A stretch of 5,798 bases of DNA from Desulfobacterales bacterium (GTDB lineage: Bacteria; Desulfobacterota; Desulfobacteria; Desulfobacterales; Desulfobacteraceae), in NCBI GenBank assembly GCA_022361095.1, contig JAKSBO010000367.1, forward strand, positions 1 through 5,798. Direction: 5' to 3'. A program made the translations under genes and the position numbers. Under the pieces are notes generated by a model. It was not told where the DNA came from, made no database searches, and saw only the letters and a list, made by a program, of their open reading frames with translations. Below are positions 1 through 5,712 of this stretch, one piece after another; position 1 is the first letter of the stretch, and each line of letters starts with the position of its first letter.

Positions 1-139
1 CAACAAAGTTTGAAAGATCTGAGTAACTTACACAGACTTTCTTATAACGGCCATGGGCCGACCTGGTCTATCAGCACCCAGGCTCGCCCCACAACAAAAC
101 ATGAAAGAAACTTAGTAACTTATTGGTTCTTTCATATAA
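1..139. repeat. Two diverged copies of a hairpin element, 91 bp apart
   Basis: Bases 1-47 and 92-139 align at 35 of 48 columns with one single-base gap. Shared blocks are CAACAAA, TGAAAGA, AGTAACTTA, CTTTC and TATAA. Each copy can fold. In copy 2 the arms ATGAAAGAA (101-109) and TTCTTTCAT (127-135) pair perfectly. In copy 1 GAAAG (12-16) and TCTG (18-21) pair with CAGA (33-36) and CTTTC (37-41) around one bulged A. The stems differ in sequence but both present AGTAACTTA in the loop, which suggests that structure and loop are conserved. Copy 1 starts at the window edge, so the array may extend leftwards. The identity of the element is unknown; it could be a duplicated regulatory leader, a small mobile repeat or a recombination site. 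Confidence 0.6.
55..89. other. GC-rich stem-loop between the two repeat copies
   Basis: GGGC (55-58) and CCTGG (62-66) pair with CCAGG (78-82) and GCCC (86-89), with a symmetric 3x3 internal loop and an 11-base apical loop. It is GC-rich whereas the flanking repeat copies are AT-rich. No T-run follows, so it is not an obvious intrinsic terminator. Its function is unknown. Confidence 0.4.
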
Positions 140-140
140 A
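135..140 (+). promoter_or_regulatory. Possible -10 box for the acetyltransferase gene
   Basis: TATAAA lies 17 bases before the GTG start and forms the end of repeat copy 2. The hexamer 17 bp further upstream, TTAGTA (112-117), is a poor -35. If the box is used, the transcript would begin about ten bases before the start codon, giving an almost leaderless mRNA. That would fit the absence of a Shine-Dalgarno sequence. Copy 1 has the related TATAAC at 43-48. Confidence 0.3.
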
Positions 141-157
141 ATAAAAAGCGTAAAACA

Positions 158-655
158 GTGAAGATAATTGCAGAAACACAGCGTTTAAAGATAGTGGACA
201 TAACCATCAATGACATTGACTTATTGTATCAACTGACCGGGGATAAAGAGGTAATGAAGTACTTTCCCAAAATACTGAACTATGATGATACCGAACGAAT
301 GAACCGCAAAATCCTGGATCATTATAAGAAATACGGTTATTGCTATTGGAAACTCCTGTTAAAACCAAAAGAAGAATTTATAGGCATTACCGGGCTGCTT
401 CATCAGGAAATTGACGGTAAAGTGGAGACAGAGATCGCCTTTCGAATTAAGCCCGAACATTGGAACAAAGGATATGCCACGGAGGCGGCCGGTGCATGCA
501 AGGATTATGGGGAAACTGCTTTAGGGAAAAAGGGACTTATCTCCCTGATTCACCCCAAGAATCAAGCCTCTAAGCGAGTAGCGCAAAAACTCGGTGCCCA
601 AAAAACTAAATCCGTACAATTCATGGGGCATGAACATGAGGTCTATATTTATTAG
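158..655 (+). CDS. GNAT family N-acetyltransferase (RimJ/RimL-like)
   Basis: This 165-residue protein looks like a soluble, cytoplasmic acetyl-CoA-dependent N-acetyltransferase of the RimJ/RimL-like branch. The N-terminus (ETQRLKIVDITINDIDLLYQL, residues 6-26) matches the usual 'ETxRLxLR...D' opening. The acetyl-CoA-binding motif A is FRIKPEHWNKGYATEAA (about 95-111), with the NKGYA loop at 103-107. The C-terminal motif HPKNQASKRVAQKLGA (132-147) is the typical 'P-N-x-x-S-x-x-V-x-x-K-L-G' signature. The length is near normal for the family, so the gene looks complete. The start is GTG at 158; no in-frame ATG occurs before residue 33 and no clear Shine-Dalgarno is visible. The substrate cannot be deduced; members acetylate ribosomal protein N-termini, antibiotics or small amines. 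The gene is AT-richer than the genes to the right, which hints at separate acquisition. Confidence 0.88.
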   Translation: MKIIAETQRLKIVDITINDIDLLYQLTGDKEVMKYFPKILNYDDTERMNRKILDHYKKYGYCYWKLLLKPKEEFIGITGLLHQEIDGKVETEIAFRIKPEHWNKGYATEAAGACKDYGETALGKKGLISLIHPKNQASKRVAQKLGAQKTKSVQFMGHEHEVYIY

Positions 656-664
656 CCCATAATC

Positions 665-693
665 GGGACAGGCGTCCCCGTCACTGATTTTTT
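665..693. terminator. GGGAC/GTCCC hairpin with a downstream T-run; possible terminator or REP-like palindrome
   Basis: GGGAC (665-669), loop AGGC, GTCCC (674-678) forms a compact stem ten bases after the acetyltransferase stop. A run of six T follows at 688-693, but the 9-base gap is longer than in a standard intrinsic terminator. Short GGGAC/GTCCC hairpins also resemble REP palindromes mobilised by Y1 (RAYT) transposases. Only one copy is visible and no transposase is present, so that reading is weak. Confidence 0.35.
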
Positions 694-809
694 CCACACC
701 TTTGTCCTCATAAAGGCTTTCAATAATCCCTGTGCCGTGGTTAACTGAAATGCTATCTACTTCAAACTATTGGGGGTCTGCTTCACATCAAACCTGTAGA
801 ACGTAAATT

Positions 810-821
810 TTTTCCGGAAAA
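810..821. promoter_or_regulatory. Perfect 12-bp palindrome over the LOG ribosome-binding site
   Basis: TTTTCCGGAAAA is a perfect palindrome 2 bp before the ATG at 824. The GGAA in its right half (816-819) is the only Shine-Dalgarno-like sequence for this gene. It lies 4 bases from ATG 824 and 10 bases from ATG 830. The palindrome could be an operator, or at RNA level a small element covering the binding site. Its simple A/T flanks mean chance is possible. Confidence 0.3.
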
Positions 822-823
822 CG

Positions 824-1411
824 ATGCGAATGAAAAGAATTTGTATTAACTGCGGCTCAAACTCTGGGGCGCGTCCCGAGTACATGGAAACGGCAATAAA
901 GCTTGGCCGATTGATATCAAATAAGGGTATCGAACTTGTTTATGGCGGGGCCGAAGTAGGGCTGATGGGTGCTGTTGCATCCGCAGCAATGAAAAACGGC
1001 GGAAAGGTAATCGGTGTCATCCCGGAATCATTTGCAGACAAAGTAGCGGCCGACAATTTGTCTGAACTGCATATCGTACCGACAATGCATGAACGAAAGA
1101 AACTCATGTTTGAGTTATCTGATGGGTTTATTGCATTGCCAGGTGGAATGGGAACGATTGAAGAAGTTTTCGAAATATTGACTTGGGCCCAACTCGGACT
1201 CCATCAAAAACCATGTGGAATGATAAACATATGTGGTTATTTTGACAGATTGCTTGAATTTCTTGATTACTCGGTGGATCAATTGTTTATAAAACGTCGG
1301 CACCGTGAAATGGTTCTTGTAAGTGACGGGCCGGAAGGTTTATTGGCGCAGTTTGAAAAATATAAAGCACCAATTTTGGAAAAATGGATAAAGGGTGCCT
1401 CTAATAATTAG
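824..1411 (+). CDS. LOG family protein (TIGR00730-type nucleotide 5'-monophosphate phosphoribohydrolase)
   Basis: This 195-residue cytoplasmic protein belongs to the LOG ('Lonely guy') family, formerly annotated as lysine decarboxylase-like. Characterised members cleave the N-glycosidic bond of nucleoside 5'-monophosphates, including cytokinin ribotides, releasing the base and ribose 5-phosphate. The Rossmann-like N-terminus reads KRICINCGSNSG (4-15). The glycine-rich GGAEVGLMG is at 41-49, MHERKKLM at 78-85, and the diagnostic PGGMGTIEE at 106-114, with the catalytic Glu and phosphate-binding glycines present. WAQLGLHQKP (121-130) is also typical. Length fits the short type I LOGs. The start at 824 has a close GGAA; ATG 830 (residue 3) gives the more usual 'MKRIC' start with better spacing and may be the real one. 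Whether it makes cytokinin or salvages AMP cannot be told. It stands alone and converges on the DUF169 gene. Confidence 0.93.
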   Translation: MRMKRICINCGSNSGARPEYMETAIKLGRLISNKGIELVYGGAEVGLMGAVASAAMKNGGKVIGVIPESFADKVAADNLSELHIVPTMHERKKLMFELSDGFIALPGGMGTIEEVFEILTWAQLGLHQKPCGMINICGYFDRLLEFLDYSVDQLFIKRRHREMVLVSDGPEGLLAQFEKYKAPILEKWIKGASNN

Positions 1412-1435
1412 AATTTTGGTTTGAGTTCAAGGCGC

Positions 1436-1472
1436 GTCAATGGGCGCATATTAAACATATGTGCCCATTGAC
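1436..1472. terminator. 16-bp stem-loop between convergent genes; possible bidirectional terminator
   Basis: GTCAATGGGCGCATAT (1436-1451) pairs with ATATGTGCCCATTGAC (1457-1472) around the loop TAAAC. The only non-Watson-Crick position is one G-T pair. It lies 24 bases after the LOG stop and 40 bases beyond the DUF169 stop, the expected place for a shared terminator. There is no T-run on either side, so intrinsic termination is not assured. It may act in mRNA 3'-end protection or be an inserted inverted repeat. Confidence 0.5.
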
Positions 1473-1512
1473 ACAACGAAGAAGACGGATGAAAAGGCAA
1501 ACCATATTGATA

Positions 1513-2328
1513 TCAACGCCCAGCCAATTTCTTCCATGAGGGGAGTTGAAAAACGCTGTCATCTGCCTCCTGCTCCATCCGGAAAAAGAGAGGCCCCGGC
1601 AGGGTAAGTGTCAGAATCTCATCCCGGAAACGCCTGCGCATAACCTCCCGCCCATCAATGCCCAGCATACCCATCACGGCTTTAGGCGTCGCTGATTCCG
1701 CTTCAAAATAGGCAAAGGCGGAGAGACTGCAGCAATCTGTCCCCTGGGGTACCCGGACAGGATCGGTCCCTTGCATGACCGACCCTGCAAGCGTTACAAG
1801 TCCGGATAATTCAACCGGATTTACCGGAAAAATTACGGCGCGGATATTCTCATCAACAGCAGTGCGGCGCAAAGGTTTAAACACAACATACCTGTACACA
1901 ATATCATAGCGCGGCAATTCATGAAGAATCCACGCCTTGGCCAGTTCCGGACTGCAATGCCTGCGCTCGCCATATTCGTACATGGCTCGCCAGTTTTTGG
2001 GTGCAGCCGCCATTTGAGCTTGATATGCAGCCTTGTTTTCTGCTGATTTCAGCCCCTTACTAAACAAGGCCGCATGCAGATCCAACGCGTTCTCCGATGC
2101 ATCGAAATCGGTCCCAAAGCCCAATGCCGCCCGGCCGCCCGTGCAGATGATGCTTTCGCGGCTGCCTGCGGCAATTTTACCGTTTGTGCCGGCCAGGGCA
2201 AATAAATTGAGAACACAGCCGAATTTACCCTTTTTGAACTGAAATGCGCCGTCAGGAATGGTATCACTCCAAACCACGGCTACCGGCTCGAACTCAGGCC
2301 TGAGGTTTTTCACAATCGCGCTTTTCAT
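1513..2328 (-). CDS. DUF169 family protein (COG2043-like)
   Basis: I read this 271-residue protein as a member of the uncharacterised DUF169/COG2043 family, found mostly in anaerobic bacteria and archaea; its biochemical role is not established. Family-like features are the opening LRPEFEPVAVVW (9-20), then FGCVLNLFALAGTNG (36-50), ICTGGRAALGFG (61-72), HELPRYDIVYRYVVFKPLR (136-154) and GTDCCSLSAFAYF (197-209). Cysteines at 38, 62, 125, 199 and 200 lie in or near these conserved blocks, so metal or cluster binding is conceivable but unproven. No signal peptide or membrane segment is seen, so it is probably cytoplasmic. The frame is open 16 codons further upstream, to 2376. The start at 2328 is preferred because AGGAGG stands 5 bases before it and the family-like sequence begins there. 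It is divergent from the BTAD regulator, with about 200 bp between the start codons, and may be its target. Confidence 0.85.
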   Translation of the reverse strand: MKSAIVKNLRPEFEPVAVVWSDTIPDGAFQFKKGKFGCVLNLFALAGTNGKIAAGSRESIICTGGRAALGFGTDFDASENALDLHAALFSKGLKSAENKAAYQAQMAAAPKNWRAMYEYGERRHCSPELAKAWILHELPRYDIVYRYVVFKPLRRTAVDENIRAVIFPVNPVELSGLVTLAGSVMQGTDPVRVPQGTDCCSLSAFAYFEAESATPKAVMGMLGIDGREVMRRRFRDEILTLTLPGPLFFRMEQEADDSVFQLPSWKKLAGR

Positions 2329-2333
2329 GCTTT

Positions 2334-2339
2334 CCTCCT
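2334..2339 (-). promoter_or_regulatory. Shine-Dalgarno deciding the DUF169 start
   Basis: The minus strand reads AGGAGG, a perfect match to the anti-Shine-Dalgarno core, 5 bases before the ATG at 2328-2326. It lies inside the longer open frame that begins at 2376, which argues that the upstream ATG is not the real start. Confidence 0.85.
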
Positions 2340-2413
2340 GTGAAAGATAATTAACGTTTAAAGGGTGCCTAGCCAAAAGGCAATTATTAGAGGTGGCCTA
2401 AAGCTTCAGACCA

Positions 2414-2446
2414 TTTATAACAGCCCGCCGTTCCGGTTACGTTCCA
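2414..2446 (-). promoter_or_regulatory. Candidate SARP-type operator and -10 box upstream of DUF169
   Basis: On the minus strand the heptamers TGGAACG (2446-2440) and CGGAACG (2435-2429) are repeated with an 11-bp period, one helical turn. A TATAAA -10-like box (2419-2414) follows 9 bases after the second. The -35 position relative to that box (2442-2437, ACGTAA) is unlike TTGACA. SARP activators such as ActII-ORF4 and DnrI bind heptamer direct repeats at 11-bp periodicity just upstream of the -10 at promoters with weak -35 boxes. The adjacent gene encodes a SARP/BTAD protein. Only two repeats are seen, so the assignment is inferential. Confidence 0.4.
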
Positions 2447-2478
2447 AAAAGCGTGACACAACCGTCCCCAATAAAAAA

Positions 2479-2505
2479 TTGTCAAACCCCGGGGGATAAT
2501 ATAAG
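2479..2505 (+). promoter_or_regulatory. Possible promoter of the BTAD regulator with an internal CCCCGGGG palindrome
   Basis: TTGTCA (2479-2484) matches five of six -35 bases and TATAAG (2500-2505) five of six -10 bases, but the 15-bp spacer is shorter than optimal. The palindrome CCCCGGGG (2487-2494) sits between them, where a bound repressor or activator could act. The start codon at 2528 follows about 20 bases later. Confidence 0.35.
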
Positions 2506-2513
2506 TTTTTCCC

Positions 2514-2518
2514 AGGAG
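2514..2518 (+). promoter_or_regulatory. Shine-Dalgarno deciding the BTAD regulator start
   Basis: AGGAG lies 9 bases before the ATG at 2528. The frame is open back to an ATG at 2453, but those 25 extra residues show no domain similarity and would overlap the promoter-like region. Confidence 0.75.
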
Positions 2519-2527
2519 AAAGAGCCC

Positions 2528-4675
2528 ATGACCCAGATTGAATTTAAATTTTTCGGTCCCCCGTGTTTTCGTGTAAACGGTACGGCGGTAAAGATCGGCC
2601 GGCGAAAAGCCATCGCATTGGCTGCTTACCTGGCAGTAACCGCCAAACCCCATACCAGGGAAAAACTGGCCACCATGTTATGGCCGGAAACCGACCCGGC
2701 AAGGTCCAGGGCATCCCTTCGCAAGGCGCTTTCCCTTTTAACAAAGGTGTTGGGCAAGTCCTGGCTGAACATTGACAGGGAGATCATCGGGTTTGTACCC
2801 CATGAAAGCCTGCAGGTGGATGTGAACCGGTTCCTGGAACTTGCAGCCGATCTTCCCCGGAACAAGGAGAGGGAAAAACCGGACACGCCAAAGCAAATCA
2901 AGTCCCTTGAAGCGGCCGCCCAAATCAGCAATGTCTCTTTTCTTTCGGGGTTTTTTCTCAAAGATGCCCCGGATTTCGAGACGTGGCAGACGGCACAATC
3001 CGAACGGCTGGGCCGGCGGGCTGCTGAAATTCTGAAATACCTTACCCGGTCTGAGATGCGCCGGGGCGCATATTCTCAAGCCCTTTCCCATGCCCGGCAA
3101 CTGGTCACCCTAGACCCTTTGAATGAAGCGGCCCAACGGCGGCTGATCCGCCTTTATGCTGAAGCGGGGCAGCCCGGCATTGCCCTGCGCCAGTATGAAA
3201 AATGCAAAACCCTGCTGGAAAGGGAACTGGGCATCCTGCCCGAAGACGAGACAAGGTCCCTTGGAGAAGGAATCCGGGAGAACGGCAGGAACAGGGAGGC
3301 CCAATCTCACCCGGCCCGGGCCATGCTGCCGGCACAGGCCACACCCTTTGTGGGCAGAAAAGATGAAATCAAAACTCTGGCCGGACGTATGGCAGCACCT
3401 GAAGTGCGGCTTCTTACCCTCACGGGCCAAGGCGGCATCGGCAAAACCCGGATGGCCCTGAAACTGGCTGAAACGCTTATGGATGACTTTCCCCATGGGG
3501 TCTTTTTTATCGGGATGGCAGGTCTAAGGTCAACCGGCGGACTCGAAGATGAACTACTCAAAACCCTGGGGCTTGCCGGGGACAAAAAAACCGGACTGAA
3601 AGACCAGATATTCAATTTCCTGGGGCAAAGAAAAACGTTGCTGGTGATGGACAATTTCGAACACCTGCCCGAGGCCGGCCGCCTTGTCCGGGATCTGCTG
3701 GCCCAGGTCCCTTTTATTAAAATCCTGGTCACATCAAGAACCCGGCTCATGCTCGAAGGGGAACACCTTTTCCGGGTATCAGACCTTTCCCGCCCCAGCG
3801 CCCTTTTATCCGGCAGTGAAAAGGCCGTAGACCTAAACCGGGTGGAAGAGACCTGGGATGCGGTTGCTCTTTTCCTTTCCGCCGCCCAACGGATCAGGCC
3901 GGATCTGAAGCTGGACAGGAATAATTTTCAGGCAATATCACGGATCTGCAACCTGACCGGAGGCATGCCCCTTGCCTTGATACTGGCAGCCGGATGGGCG
4001 GATGTATTCCCCCTGGCCGACATTGCGGACAAAATCCGGGAAAACCTGGATTTTCTGAGGACCGACCTCCGGGATATGCCTGAACGCCACCAAAGCATAT
4101 CGGCTGTATTTAAAACCTCCTGGTCCTGTCTGAACCCGGAAGAGAGAGACCTATTGATGAAGCTTGCCGCTTTTCAGCATAGTTTTACTGTCAAGGCGGT
4201 ATCCCGGATTGCGGGGATCGCCCCGGAAGCCGCCGTGCTTAAAACAACGGGGCTGGTAAGAAAGTCTCTGCTTTGGGCAGACCCTGAAAACGGACGTTTT
4301 GAAATGCATCCGCTGCTAAGGCAGTATGCCGAAAAATACCTGTCGGCATCAGGCCTTAAGGATAAGGTGCTTGATGCCCATAAACACCACTACCTGAACC
4401 TGGCCCGGGAAAATGAGCATGGTTTAATCGGTGAAGGGATGTTGGGATGTTGGCCTGCCGCAAAAACATGGATGCGGAATTCGGCAATATCCGCCAGGCA
4501 TGGCAACGCGCCGTGGGCCAAAAAGATCTATCTGCCCTGCTCCGTGCGGCAACGGGTGTATATGTCTATTTTGACATGCATACCCGGTACCATGAAAGCC
4601 GCGCCCTGTTTCAACCGGCCAAAGCCCTTGTCATGGAAATGGCCCGCACCCAAGCCTGCCCGGAGATGGCCCTGA
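2528..4675 (+). CDS. SARP/AfsR-like transcriptional regulator (winged helix-BTAD-NB-ARC ATPase), frameshifted and lacking its TPR part
   Basis: This is the N-terminal part of a large cytoplasmic STAND-type transcriptional regulator. Residues about 1-95 form an OmpR/SARP-type winged helix, with REKLATMLWPETDPARSRASLRKAL (44-68) typical. Residues about 97-255 form the helical BTAD domain (FETWQTAQSERL, 150-161; LDPLNEAAQRRLIRLYAEAG, 195-214). A PFVGRKDEI linker (273-281) leads into an AAA/NB-ARC-like ATPase with Walker A GQGGIGKT (300-307), Walker B LLVMDNFEH (371-379), sensor TSR (402-404) and GMPLAL (479-484). A winged-helix-like segment follows, with FEMHPLLRQYAEKYL near 601-615. In such proteins ATP binding gates DNA binding by the SARP part, and the C-terminal TPRs sense a signal. 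After residue 639 an 8-bp duplication shifts the frame, adding 76 aberrant residues before the stop. All ATPase motifs are intact, so the product could still bind DNA and ATP but lacks its TPR sensor. Merged with the next frame, it would be 1058 residues. Confidence 0.88.
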   Translation: MTQIEFKFFGPPCFRVNGTAVKIGRRKAIALAAYLAVTAKPHTREKLATMLWPETDPARSRASLRKALSLLTKVLGKSWLNIDREIIGFVPHESLQVDVNRFLELAADLPRNKEREKPDTPKQIKSLEAAAQISNVSFLSGFFLKDAPDFETWQTAQSERLGRRAAEILKYLTRSEMRRGAYSQALSHARQLVTLDPLNEAAQRRLIRLYAEAGQPGIALRQYEKCKTLLERELGILPEDETRSLGEGIRENGRNREAQSHPARAMLPAQATPFVGRKDEIKTLAGRMAAPEVRLLTLTGQGGIGKTRMALKLAETLMDDFPHGVFFIGMAGLRSTGGLEDELLKTLGLAGDKKTGLKDQIFNFLGQRKTLLVMDNFEHLPEAGRLVRDLLAQVPFIKILVTSRTRLMLEGEHLFRVSDLSRPSALLSGSEKAVDLNRVEETWDAVALFLSAAQRIRPDLKLDRNNFQAISRICNLTGGMPLALILAAGWADVFPLADIADKIRENLDFLRTDLRDMPERHQSISAVFKTSWSCLNPEERDLLMKLAAFQHSFTVKAVSRIAGIAPEAAVLKTTGLVRKSLLWADPENGRFEMHPLLRQYAEKYLSASGLKDKVLDAHKHHYLNLARENEHGLIGEGMLGCWPAAKTWMRNSAISARHGNAPWAKKIYLPCSVRQRVYMSILTCIPGTMKAAPCFNRPKPLSWKWPAPKPARRWP
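4436..4453. repeat. 8-bp tandem duplication causing the frameshift
   Basis: The unit GGATGTTG occurs twice in a row (4437-4444 and 4445-4452), and the period-8 match covers 4436-4453. Before it, translation runs EGML in the upstream frame; after it, the other frame reads MLACRKNMDAEFGNIRQAW. Deleting either copy joins EGML directly to ACRKNMDAEFGNIR, the expected AfsR-like sequence. The downstream frame has a stop at 4432-4434, so it opens only at the repeat. This locates the mutation precisely. Confidence 0.93.
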
Positions 4676-5712
4676 TTCTCCTTTGCCGGCTGGATATGAC
4701 TGCCGGGGAGCGGCTCACTTCCCGGCAGTCGTCGGAGTTCAGGAATATGGCAGAACGATGTCTAAGGCTTGCCGTAAAGGGAAAAAACCGGTACGCCCGG
4801 GCAGTCTCCCTGTTGCTGATGGGAGCTGTGGCCCAAAAAGAGAAGGCATGGGGCAAAGCGATCCGCCTCTTTGGCTTAAGCCTTAAGGCGGATCCCGGCA
4901 TTGAACACGCTTTCTGGGTGACGGTCCGAATGGGGTTGTGCAGGCAGGCCCAGGGACAAATGGACAAGGCAATGGAATATTTCAGTCAGGGCCATAAGGC
5001 CGGTAACAAAGCAGGCGACGAGATTAAAAAGGCATGGACCCTGTGCAATATCGGGATCTGCGAAGTGGGCAAAGGCGACCTTGACTCCAGCCGACATCAC
5101 CTCCAGGCGGCAGCAGATGCCTTTGGCCGGATCAAGGCCCCCTTAGGCATGATGGCGGCCTACGAGGAACTTGGCCTGATCTGTCTGCTGAAAGGGGACC
5201 TGGCCGGGGCCGAAGCCATTACCGGCAGAGCCCTGGATATTTCTGAAGATCTGGGCCTTGCCCTGTCACGGATCAAAAATGCACTTGCCCTCAAAGGCAT
5301 CATCTCCATCGCATCGGGCCACCATGGCCGTGCCAGATCCATTCTTATCCGGGCCCGGGAAAACGGTCCTCCTTTTTTCATGGAAAGTCTGGGAATGATT
5401 TTTCTTGCCTGCTTGCAAAATGATCCGGCATCGGCCAGATTTCACCTTGGGGCTGCCGCCGACACCCTGCCGTTGGTTCATAAACCCCATTTGAATCTAT
5501 TACACGTGTTGGCCCGGGCCTGGATTCTGGTTCTGGACGGTCAGGCGCTTCGGGCAAAAAAAACCTTGGATTTAATCAGCCATCACCCATTGACACCGTT
5601 GGGGCTTTTTCGGGTCTGGGATCTGCCCGGGCAGCTTCTTAGCCAATTGAAATCCAGGATGAACCCGGCCGAAAATGACCACCCGCCACCCGACCGGAAT
5701 CCCTATCATTGA
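4447..5712 (+). CDS. C-terminal TPR portion of the frameshifted SARP/AfsR-like regulator
   Basis: This 421-residue frame is the C-terminal half of the regulator, equal to residues 638-1058 of the restored protein. It starts with DAEFGNIRQAWQRAV (about 9-23), the helix that follows the ATPase module in AfsR/MalT-like proteins ('H-D-N-L-R-A-A-L' region). Helical tetratricopeptide-like repeats follow: about 146-177 (MGLCRQAQGQMDKAMEYFSQG), 187-216 (CNIGICEVGKGDLDSSRHHLQ), 227-256 (ELGLICLLKGDLAGAEAITGRALDIS) and 265-294. This superhelix normally binds the signal or partner that relieves autoinhibition of the ATPase. The first ATG lies inside the second copy of the 8-bp duplication. GAAGGG stands 8 bases before it, so separate translation is possible but unproven. 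The most economical view is a broken piece of one gene. It has no DNA-binding or nucleotide-binding motifs of its own. Confidence 0.8.
   Translation: MLACRKNMDAEFGNIRQAWQRAVGQKDLSALLRAATGVYVYFDMHTRYHESRALFQPAKALVMEMARTQACPEMALILLCRLDMTAGERLTSRQSSEFRNMAERCLRLAVKGKNRYARAVSLLLMGAVAQKEKAWGKAIRLFGLSLKADPGIEHAFWVTVRMGLCRQAQGQMDKAMEYFSQGHKAGNKAGDEIKKAWTLCNIGICEVGKGDLDSSRHHLQAAADAFGRIKAPLGMMAAYEELGLICLLKGDLAGAEAITGRALDISEDLGLALSRIKNALALKGIISIASGHHGRARSILIRARENGPPFFMESLGMIFLACLQNDPASARFHLGAAADTLPLVHKPHLNLLHVLARAWILVLDGQALRAKKTLDLISHHPLTPLGLFRVWDLPGQLLSQLKSRMNPAENDHPPPDRNPYH

Noticed and set aside
1..157. Integron attC site upstream of the acetyltransferase gene
   Set aside because: GNAT and LOG genes are plausible cassette cargo and the region folds, but no RYYYAAC/GTTRRRY core pair in the required arrangement was found.
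560..770. Minus-strand open stretch antisense to the acetyltransferase 3' end and downstream spacer (reads NHGTGIIESLYEDKGVEKISDG)
   Set aside because: It has no start codon with a ribosome-binding site, matches no family I recognise, and overlaps a convincing gene on the other strand.
1507..1516. TTGATATCAA palindrome over the DUF169 stop codon
   Set aside because: A ten-base AT-rich palindrome is common by chance and its position at a 3' end suggests no role.
2329..2376. N-terminal extension of the DUF169 protein from 2376
   Set aside because: A perfect AGGAGG lies inside this stretch, 5 bases before the ATG at 2328, and the family-like sequence starts there.
2453..2527. N-terminal extension of the BTAD regulator from the ATG at 2453
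   Set aside because: The 25 extra residues have no domain similarity, no ribosome-binding site precedes 2453, and AGGAG stands correctly before 2528, where the winged-helix sequence begins.
4432..4460. Programmed -1 ribosomal frameshift to join the two regulator frames
   Set aside because: No slippery heptamer of the X-XXY-YYZ type is visible at the junction. The exact tandem duplication explains the frame change fully, and a -1 slip would leave extra residues from the second copy.
2544..5490. Numerous overlapping open frames on both strands within the regulator
   Set aside because: They are shadows of the GC-rich coding frame, lacking ribosome-binding sites and recognisable domains.
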